NCBI RefSeq assembly: GCF_963676685.1
Contig: NC_092352.1
Span: 29,221,117-29,285,116 of the forward strand
Direction of reading: 5' to 3'
Origin: Mytilus edulis
Taxonomy: Eukaryota; Mollusca; Bivalvia; Mytilida; Mytilidae
DNA: 64,000 nucleotides
Part shown: piece after piece, positions 10,945 to 22,889 of the stretch
How positions within the stretch are numbered: position 1 is the first letter of the stretch
Layout of the letters: every line of letters starts with the position of its first letter
The notes under the pieces: model-generated
What the model was told of the DNA's origin: nothing
The model's database searches: none
The model's input: the letters and a program-made list of their open reading frames with translations, nothing else
Made by a program: the position numbers and the translations under genes

Positions 10945-11945
10945 ACGGTCAGTCTATTTTAAGATGTGTGTGATAAGGATGATTGCCGTTATAATTATCA
11001 TTGAATTCTAATCACCTATCAGTGTCACCAAACGCATATACAAAAGAAGTGAGTGTATGATATGGGACGACTAACTGGACATTTTACTGATGAGTTTATC
11101 CCAAAACTCCTGTCTATAGATGGACTGGTCTTCAATAAGAGAACATCTTAAACACCGCCCAGTCAAGTGAAATAAATTAAGTAAATAAGTATTAATATAT
11201 ATTTAAAATATACGCCCCCGACATGCAGGACAGCGTATAGATAACATCTACGTATAGAGATGAAATACAAAGCGGAATTGTGTTCTCATTTTATGGACAG
11301 AGCTCATTTTTATAATTTTCTGTCACGCAAAAAGGGAGCTGCTGTGAAATTAAATGTTTTATAAATTTCTTACTTCTTCTAACGACACTTTATTAAATTT
11401 TACATTTGAAGTTACGGTCAATTTCAGTACATTAGTGGTAATAGTTTAGTCACCCTCAACACATCGTATACTTTGTACCTTTACATCAATATTATGAAAA
11501 CATTAGGAAAGTTACATTGCAACTATTAAAATTCACTCAAAGCATGCATTGACATTGAAATAAAGGATGCCTACTCGTGCATCCATTGCTTTTATGAAGC
11601 AAAAGTGTATGTAGATGAAACATTAGTTAACAAATGCATATTGGTGAAATGGTTAGTTTAGAAAATAGACCGAGTTCAACAGAAAGTGACAGTGGAAAAA
11701 ATAAAAAAATGAGAAAGATAACATACAAACATTTTAAAATTGAAGAATAATATTTTTTTGTTGTCAAAGAGGTACAGTTAGCATTATTATCCTTCGTGTA
11801 AGGTTGCATGGGTTTTTACTGATGTGTACGCTAGTAGTATTCTACTCTTATGCATGGATCAGAAAGAACTTTTTGTAAATTTTATTCTCACATTTTAACA
11901 AATGAAAGTATCAAAACAGAAATCGATTATTCAAAATACATCTAA

Positions 11946-13220
11946 ATTATAAGAACCCCTTACAAATATAGATTTATTTCGTCTTCAAGCCATTGTTCAA
12001 CCACTAAATTGTCTATTCTTCTTAGTAGCACACTTGGTACAATTAAAAACCTGATAATAAATTGTTCAAATAAGGCCTTCGAAAATAGTGGAATAAATTA
12101 CTTTTGGAGTGTCAAGAACTCGTTGGAAGTACTTGATAAATTGCATGCTTATATTGGTGATTTTGAATCTGTTCAAAGTTTTGATTTTTCTACCCTGTAT
12201 ACCACATTGCCTCACATTCTCATTAAGAAAAAATTCACACACCTAATTAAATGGGCATTCAAAAAATCAGAATGTGAATATATATGTTCAAACTCTTTTA
12301 GGTCATTTTTTAGTAGCAATAAACAAAAAAACTATGTTAATTGGACATGCTTTGATACTATATATGCCCTTGAATTTTTACTAGATAACATTTTTGTTCG
12401 CTTTGGGGATTCCGTATATCGTCAGATTATCGGAATTCCAATGGGGACTAACTGTGCACCACTTATTGCGGACCTGTTTTTGTATTGTTATGAGTTACAA
12501 TTTATGACAAAAATAAGCAAAGACCCATCGAAACAACATCTGATAAACAAATTTAATAATACTTTTAGATATTTGGATGATATTTTGGCTCTCAATAATG
12601 ACGACTTCAGTATGTATATTAATGAAATTTATCCTGTTGAACTTACTTTGAATAAAGCTAATACTAACAATGACCACTGTCCTTTTCTCGATCTTGATAT
12701 CTATATCACTAATGGAAAGCTGAATACTAAAATTTATGATAAAAGGGATGATTTTTCATTTCCTATCGTTAATTATCCGTTTTTAGATGGTGACGTTCCC
12801 TTGTCACCATCTTACGGTGTTTATATATCTCAACTTGTACGATTCGCTCGTGTATGTAACAATGTTTTAGATTTTAACGAGAGAAATTTATGTATTACTG
12901 AAAAATTATTACACCAGGGTTTTCGATATCACAAACTAGTCAAAGCATTTACTAAATTTTATCATCGGTATAAAGACATCATTCGAAAATATAGCGCAAC
13001 ATGCAGACTTCTAATACGTTCAGGTATTTCACATCCAATTTTTTATGGAAATATTCTTTATAAAGCACAAAGGTGTCAGTATTCACCTCAGAAACTTACA
13101 AAACCTTTGAATAGACTTATTAAGAAGGGATATAATTACGATACTGTTGTCAAGTCATTAAAGATTGCATATTTTGGCGTTAATATTGAGTCACTGATAA
13201 GGTCTTTGCATCGGAACTAA
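11946..13220 (+). CDS. Reverse transcriptase of a Penelope-like retroelement (family Q, 5'-truncated)
   Basis: Open frame of about 424 codons after the stop at 11943-11945, ending TAA at 13218-13220. It has no clear native start: already near 11955 it reads PYKYRFISSSSHCST, an RT-upstream motif, so the N-terminus is lost and ATG/TTG starts inside are not meaningful. RT motif A is FDFSTLYTTLPH, motif B GIPMGTNCAPLIADLFLYCY, motif C RYLDDILAL with both catalytic aspartates, followed by PFLDLDIYI and YDKRDDFSFPIVNYPF. No frameshift is seen, so insertion is fairly recent. No GIY-YIG endonuclease is present. Penelope-like is my best family call from the motif set; an RT phylogeny would settle it. 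It interrupts the duplicated chitinase flank. Confidence 0.8.
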   Translation: MIRTPYKYRFISSSSHCSTTKLSILLSSTLGTIKNLIINCSNKAFENSGINYFWSVKNSLEVLDKLHAYIGDFESVQSFDFSTLYTTLPHILIKKKFTHLIKWAFKKSECEYICSNSFRSFFSSNKQKNYVNWTCFDTIYALEFLLDNIFVRFGDSVYRQIIGIPMGTNCAPLIADLFLYCYELQFMTKISKDPSKQHLINKFNNTFRYLDDILALNNDDFSMYINEIYPVELTLNKANTNNDHCPFLDLDIYITNGKLNTKIYDKRDDFSFPIVNYPFLDGDVPLSPSYGVYISQLVRFARVCNNVLDFNERNLCITEKLLHQGFRYHKLVKAFTKFYHRYKDIIRKYSATCRLLIRSGISHPIFYGNILYKAQRCQYSPQKLTKPLNRLIKKGYNYDTVVKSLKIAYFGVNIESLIRSLHRN

Positions 13221-13866
13221 ACACATTTATTCTAAAAACAGTTGTTGGCATGACACGGGTTATGTTCTTCTCATATATGTTATGATGGTATGATACTAAA
13301 CCCCTAACGGGAAGGATTGTGCCTGATGTTCATATGATTAAATCATAATCTTTCAGTCAGTTTAATTGAAGTCTGGAGCTGGCATGTCAGTTAACTGCTA
13401 GTAGTCTGTTGTTATTTATGTATTATTGTCATTTTGTTTATTTTCTTTGGTTACATCTTCTGACACCAGACTCGGACTTCTCTTGAACTGAATTTTAATG
13501 TGCGTATTGTTATGCGTTTACTTTTCTACATTGGTTAGAGGTATAGGGGGAGGGTTGAGATCTCACAAACATGTTTAACCCCGCCGCATTTTTGCGCCTG
13601 TCCCAAGTCAGGAGCCTCTGGCCTTTGTTAGTCTTGTATTATTTTAATTTTAGTTTCTTGTGTACAATTTGGAAATTAGTATGGCGTTCATTATCACTGG
13701 ACTAGTATATATTTGTTTATGGGCCAGCTGAAGGACGCCTCCGGGTGCGGGAATTTCTCGCTACATTGAAGACCTGTTGGTGACCCTCTGCTGTTGTTTT
13801 TTATTTGGTCGGGTTGTTGTCTCTTTGACACATTCCCCATTTCCATTCTCAATTTTATAATATAAC
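13221..13866 (+). repeat. 3' untranslated tail of the family Q retroelement
   Basis: Non-coding tail following the RT stop. It contains GGTATAGGGGGAGGGTTGAG, CAAGTCAGGAGCCTCTGGCC, GGTCGGGTTGTTGTCTC and ends at CATTCTCAATTTTAT. The same end recurs without an RT at 22290-22790, 36310-36610, 43690-43860 and 5330-5535, which defines the 3' terminus of the family. Confidence 0.75.
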
Positions 13867-14374
13867 GAATCGAAAAAACATAAAAGAGTTGATATGTACT
13901 CGGCTTCGCAATTGTTTATATTTTTTTAAGGGTAACAACTTGCTCTTTTATCCCCCAGTAATTTGTTATTTATTTGATATTTCATTCAATTTTGATTCTT
14001 ACCATTATTGGAACTGTTGCATATATTTCTTACCATTATTGCAACTGACACATATGGTTTACAAAATTAAAAGGAAGAGAATATGTACAGTGATAAGTAC
14101 GTACTTTAAAAGTCAAATAATATATTTTGAAGCAAACAAAATCACCACATTTTGTGGGACCTTTTCAAATTCTGCATGTTTGATGTGACATAACCACATC
14201 ATATCCTTTAACCAGGAGGCCGCTATATGTAGGCCATGTATTAACGATTAACCAAGGTTTAGTTACCTTGGTGAATGTTTCTTTAAAATTTGATTGAAAA
14301 AATGATAAGATATAGACGGACCTGTTTGATACTTTCACTTACACTCAGAAATCGAAATGGAAGGTCTTTTTGAG

Positions 14375-14615
14375 TGTAAATTAACATAAGCAACACGACG
14401 GGTACCACAATATCTGATTACCCTTCCGGAGCACATGATATCACCTCCAGTTTTTTTGTGGGGTTAGTGTAGCTTAGTCTTTAGTTTTCTATGTTGTGTC
14501 TTCTGTACTATTATTTGTCTGTTTGTCTTTTTATTTTTAGCCATGGAGTTGTGAGTCTATTTTCAAATTGTGAGTTTGACTATCCCTTTGGTATCTTTCG
14601 TCACTCTTTTTTTTA
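14375..14615 (+). repeat. 3' tail of Penelope-like family P (copy 3)
   Basis: AACATAAGCAACACGACGGG, TTCCGGAGCACATGATATCA, TTTAGTTTTCTATGTTGTGT, GCCATGGAGTTGTGAG, TATCTTTCGTCACTC. No coding part. It lies just before the second part of the duplicated chitinase flank. Confidence 0.8.
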
Positions 14616-14629
14616 ACGACAAAAGGGCC

Positions 14630-15150
14630 ACTTTATTTTTTTTTATGGTAAGCTCTCGTGGGTTATAGTTATTGTTGGTGTTACAGCGTAGCATGCAACA
14701 TATATAAAAGACCCCAACCATCAAAAACATGAAAACCAACAACCTATACAAGCAAGGAAGTTTTTTTTTAAATACTGAGCTTTTCATTCTTGGTATTTCT
14801 TTCGACAAACGCCTACATATTGATCATGATGTTAGTAATATAATTGAGGTTGACGTTAGTTGGGAGATGTAACACAATCAAACAAGATCTCATATTAATA
14901 CACCCAGCTGTCCATTGTTAGCTTTGTTGGTCACGCAAAAGTGACACACTGTGTAATTCACTCTAACATTTGTTTTTTCTCTTTGTCACCAATAATGTTT
15001 GATAAATCAACCCACATTTTATTTTAACATGGATCAAAGTTCAGATTACATATTCATCAACTATGAAAAATTGCTTAATTACTAAATCGTTTTCAAATTG
15101 AAAACAAAGTCACTATAAGATTTGTTATACCTATAGTAGAACCTAGAATG
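14630..15150. repeat. Segmental duplication of the chitinase 5' flank, proximal copy, second part
   Basis: Aligns with 17430-17850: GACGTTAGTTGGGAGATGTA, TTGTTGGTCACGCAAAAGTG, TCATCAACTATGAAAAATTG and GTCACTATAAGATTTGTTAT. About 3 kb of retroelement sequence separates it from the first part at 10740-11575, whereas the distal copy keeps the two parts close. Confidence 0.8.
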
Positions 15151-15167
15151 TTTAAAAAAATTAAATA

Positions 15168-15200
15168 GCATGGGTTCGAATCCCGGCGAGTGAAGAACAA
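15168..15200 (+). repeat. tRNA-derived SINE fragment with B-box-like sequence
   Basis: GGGTTCGAATCCCGGCGAG contains a match to the RNA polymerase III B box (GGTTCGANTCC). No A box, acceptor stem or cloverleaf can be drawn upstream, so this is not a tRNA gene. It immediately precedes the perfect palindrome at 15253-15334, probably as part of one repeat. Confidence 0.5.
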
Positions 15201-15252
15201 AAAAATGTACACAGCCATGTATCACCATCATTACTGGTGATCCGATGGATAA

Positions 15253-15334
15253 ATCTGTTGTAGAGTTGTCACTGACTCAGACGTACTTATATATATATAA
15301 GTACGTCTGAGTCAGTGACAACTCTACAACAGAT
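15253..15334. repeat. Perfect 82-bp palindrome
   Basis: The two 41-base halves are exact reverse complements, meeting in an (AT)n centre. The outer part reads ATCTGTTGTAGAGTTG, the inner part ACTGACTCAGACGTAC. It could extrude as a cruciform or arise from head-to-head joining of a SINE tail. An (AT)n run follows directly. Confidence 0.9.
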
Positions 15335-15552
15335 ATATATATATATATATTACAAAAACAGATCGAGTTGGTTGAAGTACAAAATCAAAAAAATCAAAAA
15401 ATCAACTCTGTTCATGTAGCTTAATATTTGCCTTTCCCATAAATAACCGCAATGTACAATTGAAGTAAAAGGTCGTAGCAACCTGAATTAGTGATATACT
15501 TTAACTATTTACAACAGCGTATATAGATAAGTTTAAAAAATTCAAAAATGAT

Positions 15553-15850
15553 AATAGACATAAGAAGTTGTGGTTTGATTGCCAATGAGACAACTTTCCA
15601 TCCAAGTCACAATACGTAAACGTAAACCAACAAAGACTAGTGATAAGTTAAATTATTTGTAAAAATATTTGTTTTTTTGTTGCACTTTAGTGTTTTTCTT
15701 GTTTCATTGTTTTCCTCTTATAGTTGATGCATTTTCCTCAGTTTTAATTTGTAACCCAGATTTGTTTTCCCTTAATCGATTTATTTGACTTTCGAAAAGC
15801 GGTATACTACAGTTGCCTTTATTGTTAACGTTTCCTTCTTGTGATGATTT
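15553..15850. repeat. Interspersed repeats E (+) and F (-) side by side
   Basis: 15553-15640 is a plus-strand copy of repeat E (AAGTTGTGGTTTGATTGCC, CAATGAGACAACTTTCCATC). 15680-15850 is a minus-strand copy of repeat F (reverse complement of AAAGGCAACTGTAGTATACC); other F copies are at 19960-20105, 23400-23436/25509-25600, 43180-43345, 45960-46110 and 54660-54790. No gene. Confidence 0.6.
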
Positions 15851-16659
15851 GCAGTTTCACCAAATCGTGTATTTTCCCGAAAAATGATAATATCCTCAAT
15901 CATTAAAATAGCATATGACGTAGGTGTGTGCTTTTCTACTTTGCTACATCCCGAAAACCTAAATATTTAAAACCTTGTCCTTTCAATTCCTTTACCATAT
16001 CTATTTTCACATTTAAATTATAATTTTCTAATACAAAAATTTATTTTATTTGTGTATAAATGAGATACAAGTGTTCCCTCTTTCCTATGAATATTTATTA
16101 TAATGATGGAACCTTGTGTATTTTGATTTTTTTTTCTTATTTAATTGCTTAATATATTTCAATGGTTTTTTTTAAAATCTCCCAAAGCATGGTTTCTTTG
16201 CGCATGCAATTCAAAAGAATTTTTTACAGCGATATGAATTATTGTCCGATGAATAGTTCGGTTATCCGTTTGATCATTTATTTTGCCGATTTGTATATCC
16301 AAATATTTTGTTATCATAATTCGCTGCTACAAAATTTTGGATATTATTTGAAATTAAGAAATAAACCTTGCTCTTACTCCTTGGCCGGCTCTGGCTTTAC
16401 TTTTTCTCGTTTTTATTTTTATCGGCTCTTTTATTTTTTAATCAGTTTTTGATTTTTAAATGTTGACCTCGGGCATCACTGAAGTGACATTTATTCTGGA
16501 AATTCGCCTTTGGTGCAGTAAAATTGGTACCGTTATTGTTATTCGTATTCAACTCTTCGTACATTCATAACTAGTAAAAATATAGACAAAACCAAAATGA
16601 GACAGTTTCTTATAATTATGGTAGTTTGAAGCAGTAGTTTTGTAGAAATCCAAAAATAA

Positions 16660-17850
16660 AAATGTATCAAAAAGATCATTTTTATCTATTAAATTGAAAA
16701 CTTAAAATCATTTGTTTAACAAACTTCGACGGCCCTGTTTTAAAATAAAAGTATCAGATTGGGTTATAGTAAACAACGTTGGTCTGTGGATGTAAAATAA
16801 GTGAAAACTGGATTATTTCTTAAAAATTGAAAACAAACGCCCCCACATGCAGGACATCGAATAGATCAAATCTCTATATTGCATAGTGATGAAATACAAA
16901 GCGGAATTGTGTTCTCATTTTATGGACAGAGTCCATTTTTATAATTTTCTGTCACGCAAATGTTGATATACCGTGAAATTAAATGTTTTATAAATTTCTT
17001 ACTACTTTTAACGACACTTAATTAAACTTTATATTTGAAGTCACGATCAAATTTCAGTAAATTAGTGATAATGATATTTTCATTCCCCAATAAATCATAT
17101 ACTTTGTACCTTTACAGCAATAGTTAGGTGAAATTAAGAAAGTTAACTTCTTACTATTAATATAAACTCAAAGCATGCATTGACACTCAAATAAAGTCTG
17201 TACAAAGCCTGCACATGACAATTTCAACGTTATTCCTACGTGAAACTAACGGCCTGATTTATGTACAATACAATTGACGAACACAAATAGTATGTGCAGC
17301 AACAAATGAAAACCTCTGAATTAGAGGCTCCTGTATTAGTATATTTATCCCTTTTTATACAATATTCATAGGCCTTCTTTTTCAAATAAACATTTTCTGG
17401 ATGATGGCTACCCCTAACAAGGAAGTTGCCAAACCCATTGATGACAATACATGGCTCAAAAGAAGCAGGAAGTATTTTTAAACAACAATGAACATTTTCT
17501 TCTTGATATTCCTTTAGACCAACGCCTAAAATTGATCACGTATAACAATATAATTGATGATGACATTAGTCGGGAGATGTAATATAATAGAAAAAAGATT
17601 CTTTATTAATACACCCTGTCCAATTTAAATTTGTTGGTCACGCGAAAACGATATACCGTGTAATGTACTCTTACATTTGTTCTTTCTCTGTCGTGTTATC
17701 AAAAGTATTTGATAAAGCAACCAACATTCTTTATAATTTGATCAAAGGTCAGATTACATTTTCATCAACTATGAAAAATTGCTTAATCACTTAATCGTCA
17801 AATTGAAAACAACGTCACTGTAAGTTTTGTTATACTTATAATATAACATT
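16660..17850. repeat. Segmental duplication of the chitinase 5' flank, distal copy
   Basis: Contains both parts that are separated in the proximal copy. The counterpart of the candidate leader-exon donor (GTAAGAC at 10834) is changed here, so this copy probably cannot splice in the same way. No coding exon of a second chitinase is seen next to it. Confidence 0.8.
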
Positions 17851-18608
17851 TACCTCAACATAAGTTTTTTATGAAATATAAAATAAGTGTCAGTATAAAG
17901 GATGCTCGATTTAATTAACAAAGACTTCAATTGATTTAATGAAATAACAAATAATAGGAAAATAGCAAAATAGCAAGAATAAAAGAGGCCGAAGACACTT
18001 TCACAACAATTAAACACAAGTCTTAGAAAATTCCGTGACAAAAAACTCGCCGATACCATGTTAAAAAACGACAAAAAGACAAACAACAGTCTTTTAAAAA
18101 GTTGACACCTCAACATTTGTTGTTGTTTTCATTGAGTTTTTTTTTATATTTTATTTCAATGCTGTTTTAATATTCTGTAGTCGTGTTTTACTCCATTTTT
18201 CTGATAATTGAATTGAAATTTTTATCGAATATCACAAAATGTAAAAAAAATTTAAAAGATAAAAGCCAACGGCTGGATTTATGATAAAACAATTAACTTT
18301 AAAATCAGTGGAAATGTCTCTACTCGTCAGATCGGAACGAAATTCAATAACAAATAACCGATCTGGTGGTACTTTCAGACACTGCGAGCTAGTGCATATC
18401 CATTTATATTAATAAATAAAACCATGTGTCAAAGACTTAAATATCAATCACTACATATATTCATCGAATTTAATGTTAAGACTTCATAAACAGACTGACA
18501 AAAGCATGACCTTGTCTGCATTGACAAAAGATAAGTATTAAGTTATTAACAGAATGCTGGACCATAAATGTTCATAACTTATAACAATTAACATTTATTT
18601 ATGTTTCA
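17851..18608. other. No gene recognised
   Basis: AT-rich sequence. A segment around 17930-18110 looks like degraded transposon-derived sequence (runs of AAAAGACAAACAACAG type), but no reading frame or splice-bounded exon can be supported on either strand. Confidence 0.4.
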
Positions 18609-18845
18609 ATTTTTATATAACACAAAATCGGTGTAAAAGAGAGACAAAGGATAACAAAGGGAAATTCATAGTCATCATTTGTAAAAAAGAAAAAGAAATA
18701 CAAACAACAGTACCTAAAACAACATAGAAAACCAAAGACTGAGCAACACAAAGCCCACCAAAAACTGGGATCTCAGATGCTCCAGTGGGGAAAGCAGATT
18801 CTGCTCCACATGTAGCACATGTCGTGTTGCTCATGTACATACAAA
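18609..18845 (-). repeat. 3' tail of Penelope-like family P (copy 4)
   Basis: Minus orientation: ACATAGAAAACCAAAGACTG, CCCACCAAAAACTGGGATCT, GATTCTGCTCCACATGTAGC, GTCGTGTTGCTCATGT. Diverged from the other tails; no coding remnant. Confidence 0.75.
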
Positions 18846-20849
18846 CTCAATCAATCAGCAGGTATATAATTTGTATTCAGAATGTACCATTTTAAACATC
18901 CTGACCGTATCTGAATGTACTCAACTTAGATACCAGGCGTACAATTGTGTATGCCAGAAGCTCGTTTCGTCTACAAAAACCTCGTCAGTAACGTCTTCAA
19001 TAAAGAACGTGTTAAAGCTCAAATTAAGTACAAAATTGAAGAGTAAGAACTATTAACAATATGATATATAAAAAGTACTTCAGCGTAATATTACATATGT
19101 ATGACTAAGATAGAAATGTCGGTTTTCTTTCTTTTAATCATCAGGAAGACGCTTCCGTTCCTTGACAGATTGTCCGGTTGTAAAATGACGATCATAATTA
19201 TTCTTTGTACGATTGTGAAATCGTGAATTATATCATTTCCCTTCTGATTATGTAAAACAGCATGTAGCTTCATACTTATAAAATAATAACATGTTTTTAT
19301 TTATTTTACGACTATTTTACATATTTGTCTACTTATTACCATTTTAACTGTATGTAAACTCAATCAATCCTTATGTTAGAACTTTATGGCAGGAGATTCA
19401 TTTCAGATATCGGATTCTTTCCATCGAAAATGTCATCTTATATTAACAACACGTTTTATAACAAATACTATAAAATGTTAATGAAATTTAAATAAGTACT
19501 ATGTTAAGTCTTTCAAGTTGCTATTTATTCCATTAAAATGACATAAAACATGTATGCTTTGTCAAATAAATAAAAAATTGCTTGGAAAATTAGCCCGTCC
19601 TTTCTTTAGATAAATAATTTTGGTTTTGATTATATATCATAGATCTTTTTGAACTATTTTTTGCTTTTACCAAATCCACAAAAATACTGTTTTTTCTTCT
19701 GAAAAATTATGTGATCATAGCTATTATTTTCATACTGTTGAAGGCCGTACTTTGACCTATAATGGTTTGCTCTTTACAAATTGTGAGTTGGGTAAAGAGT
19801 TGTTAGTTGGCACTCCTGTCACATCTTCCTATATCTATTAACATTATTGAAAAGATACATTTTGTCTTTATTTTCCATTTGAAAAATACCATAATGATTC
19901 AAGTTAAGTTACATCTCCTTCATACGAATATTTTCCATAGACAGTATTTCTGTGTGTGTTACATTTTAATGTTGTGTCGTTGTTCTCCTCTTATATTTAA
20001 TGCGTTTACCTCAGTTTTAGTTTGTTACCCCGATTTCTTTTTTTGTCCATGGATTTATGAGTTTTGAACAGCGGTTTACTACTGTTGCCTTTATTTATTG
20101 ACTGTTTCGTCTTTTTGTTTTTGTGGATGAACTCATATATTTTGTATAACTTTGAATTTTAGCGAACCGAATGCATATCATCAGCGTTTGCATTGGAATA
20201 ACTATCTTATAGCTTAATAAAAAAAAATACATTAGATTTGCTGACAATCATTGTGAAAAAATATAATATACTGTGATTGCCTTAATTGTTATTCTTTCCA
20301 CATACAACTTTTAAATTGCATTTTTTTTAAGATAATCACACTCGTTTTCAGATTGCTATTTTAAACTTAGATACATGATCCTTTAGAAATGTTATTTGCA
20401 TGTTGTTTCCAGTAACTTTGAGAACTCTCGTATCGGTTATTTCGGTTTCATATCGGTTTAATTCTTTTGTTAGTGTATTGATTGTTTTTGTTGTTTTCTT
20501 TCGATCTGATGCACCTTATTTAACTGAGTTATGATATATATAAAGACATACAACAACAACCTAAGATAATTATAGATTTGTACAAAAGTTATAATGAAGA
20601 AAGTTCACAATTTCCAAAAAAAAGATTAACAGCAGTACTGCGTCAAAAAAGCACATTCATCGACATACATAACTATATAATTATTAGTTAAAATACCGAC
20701 AGCATGGAAAATTAATTATATTTAATTTAAAAAGGTCAGAATTTAGAGTTGAATATGTATTTCAAAGCCTGATAATATAATGTTTGCTTTATGTTCTCAA
20801 ACATGATAATATTTTGGGGCTTCAAATTGATGTGATATATTTCATAGGT
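18846..20849. other. No gene; partial repeats E and F
   Basis: 19735-19835 carries a minus copy of repeat E (GAAGGCCGTACTTTGACCTA) and 19960-20105 a minus copy of repeat F (AGCGGTTTACTACTGTTGCC). The rest is AT-rich unique-looking sequence in which I see no exon. Confidence 0.5.
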
Positions 20850-21330
20850 AATAGTTATGAAAGGTACCAGGATTATAATTTAAAACGCCAGGTGTGCGTT
20901 GTGTCCACATAAGACTCATCAGCGACGCTCTGATCAAAATTTTTATAAAGTCAAACAAGTAAAAAGTGGAAGAGCAATGAAGACCCAAAATTCTAAAAAA
21001 AATGTGTCAAATACGGCTAAGGTAATCTATGTCTGGGATGAGAAACTCCTTATTGTTTCGAAAAATTTAAAGTTGTGTAAACAGTAAATTTATATAAAAA
21101 AAATACCAAATAATTTATCTTTATGACAATAACGAAGTGCTGATTACTGGGCTGGTGATACCCTCGGGGACAGAACGTTCACCAGCAGTGGCATCGACCC
21201 AGTGGTGTAAATAGTAATCAAATTTAATACGATAGAAGCACGTTTCGTTTAAATAAGACTCATCAGTGACACTCAGATCAATAGGTATAAAGCCAAACAA
21301 GTAAAAAGTCGAAGACTATCGAAGCAATAC
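20850..21330 (-). repeat. Repeat D, about 1.3 tandem units
   Basis: One full minus-strand copy (GGTACCAGGATTATAATTTA to GGCATCGACCCAGTGGTGTA, ending near 21217), followed by the beginning of a second copy (AAGACTCATCAGTGACACTC). Supports a tandem habit for this family. Confidence 0.7.
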
Positions 21331-22285
21331 CTATCTTTGGGATTGAATCTACATTTCCGATTGTGCTATCGATTTTATTTTACTCTCTTATAGTACTGGA
21401 AAAACACATTTTTTGTTAGTTCTAATTTTCAAAAAGGTACTATGAGGTCATTGTTGTTTCAAAGATAATATCCAGACAAAAAATGATACAGGAGGTGGTA
21501 TAAGTGCTCGTAAATAATTAGGAGCTTGTTCGTTATACAAATTGTAGAATAAAGTTTAGAAGAATAGAAGTTTTCTTGTTTCTTCTGTCAGAAAAAAGTT
21601 CCCAGCCCGTTGTGCTGCTACATCACATTCCAAGGTTAACCTACCCTGTAACTATATAAATGATGATCTCTCACTAAGTATTCATAGTTCGGTGACATAA
21701 TTGATCTTTCCCATTGAAATTAACATTATGAATACCACATATAGAAATAAGCTTCATTTGTATTTTGACTTAAATTTGGAAATTGGCTATTAGGGCGGTT
21801 TGATATTTTAAGACAAAACAGAATATTTAAGTTTTCCATTAGGATGTTTCTACCTATTTATAGCACAATTATGGAGGTGCCTGAGCATTATCTCTCAGTT
21901 CCGATTCCCCATGTCAAATTGAAATATTGAATGAAAGAAATAATCCACAATGCTTTTGATCATAAAACTGGTAGCATTCGATATAAATTCATTACTTTGG
22001 GATACCATACTGCATATGGAAAATTACATTTCCCAGTTCATGTGGTACTCAAGAACTTGCAGCTGCTTCTTAGACTTTGTTAAACATCACCAGTGTCTGA
22101 GTTGAAGGTTCATAAACCAGGGGTGTGTCGAAGAACGTATCGTCCTTTTTTTTTTTAAAGTTCATCGGAAAATACTAAGTCTTTGTTTATGAATATTCCA
22201 TTTCAACTTCGCAAATAATACGCGATGGTCTTGCAGTATATATTATAGGTACGTACGTTGGTTATCATTCTTATAGCGTATTATA
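21331..22285. other. No feature recognised
   Basis: AT-rich sequence without a usable reading frame, splice-bounded exon or repeat that I can place. Confidence 0.4.
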
Positions 22286-22289
22286 TAAT

Positions 22290-22790
22290 TATTTTACCTT
22301 TCAATCAGTTTTATTAAGGTTTTAAGATGGCATGTCATTTACTGATCGTATTCCTTTGTTGCTTTATGTATCATTTTCATCTTGCTTAGTTTCTTTAGTT
22401 ACCTAGTCTGACAACGGACTCGAAATTCTTTTATACTTAGTTTTACTGTGTGTATTGATATGTGTTTCTTTATTCTACATTAGATAGCGGTATAGGAAAA
22501 ATGTTGGGATCACCAAAAACATGCTAACCCCACGGAATGCTTGCGCCTGTTTCAAGCCTGGAGCTACTAGCCTTTGTAAGTCTTGTTTGTTTTGGGGTTT
22601 AGTATGATGTCCATTGTCACTGAATTAGTATACATTTTATTTAGGGGCCAGCTGAGGCCTGTTCCGGCTGCAGGATCAGTTTTTCGCTGCGTGGAAGACC
22701 CATTGGTGGCTTTCGATTGTGTTTTGCTCTTTGGTCGGGTTGTTGTCACTTTGACACATTCCCAAATGCCATTCTTTATTTTATTTTTTT
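22290..22790 (+). repeat. 3' tail of RT element family Q (no RT left)
   Basis: Follows the same order as 13330-13866: GGCATGTCATTTACTGATCG, GGTATAGG, CATGCTAACCCCACGGAATG, GGAGCTACTAGCCTTTGTAA, CTTTGGTCGGGTTGTTGTCA, CACATTCCCAAATGCCATTC. Truncated upstream of the RT stop. Confidence 0.75.
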
Positions 22791-22889
22791 TACTTTATAT
22801 GATATTACTTTCACCGTTTAGTCTTTTATTGGTAATATCAATTTGACGTGGCTCGGTACCTATACATACTGTATTCTCGTCTTTCGTTT

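Larger units (their letters stand above)
10740..11575. repeat. Segmental duplication of the chitinase 5' flank, proximal copy, first part
   Basis: Matches 16660-17205 in order and orientation: GCCCCCGACATGCAGGACA, ATGAAATACAAAGCGGAATT, TCTCATTTTATGGACAGAG, AATTTTCTGTCACGCAAA, GTATACTTTGTACCTTTACA, CTCAAAGCATGCATTGACA. The match resumes at 14630-15150 against 17430-17850; the material between is an insertion. Confidence 0.85.

Noticed and set aside
15168-15200. Possible tRNA gene
   Set aside because: Only the B box is present; no A box or acceptor stem can be paired. A SINE fragment explains it better.
16162-16452. 96-codon plus-strand frame, aromatic and hydrophobic
   Set aside because: Typical translation of T-rich DNA; no signal, domain or flanking splice sites.
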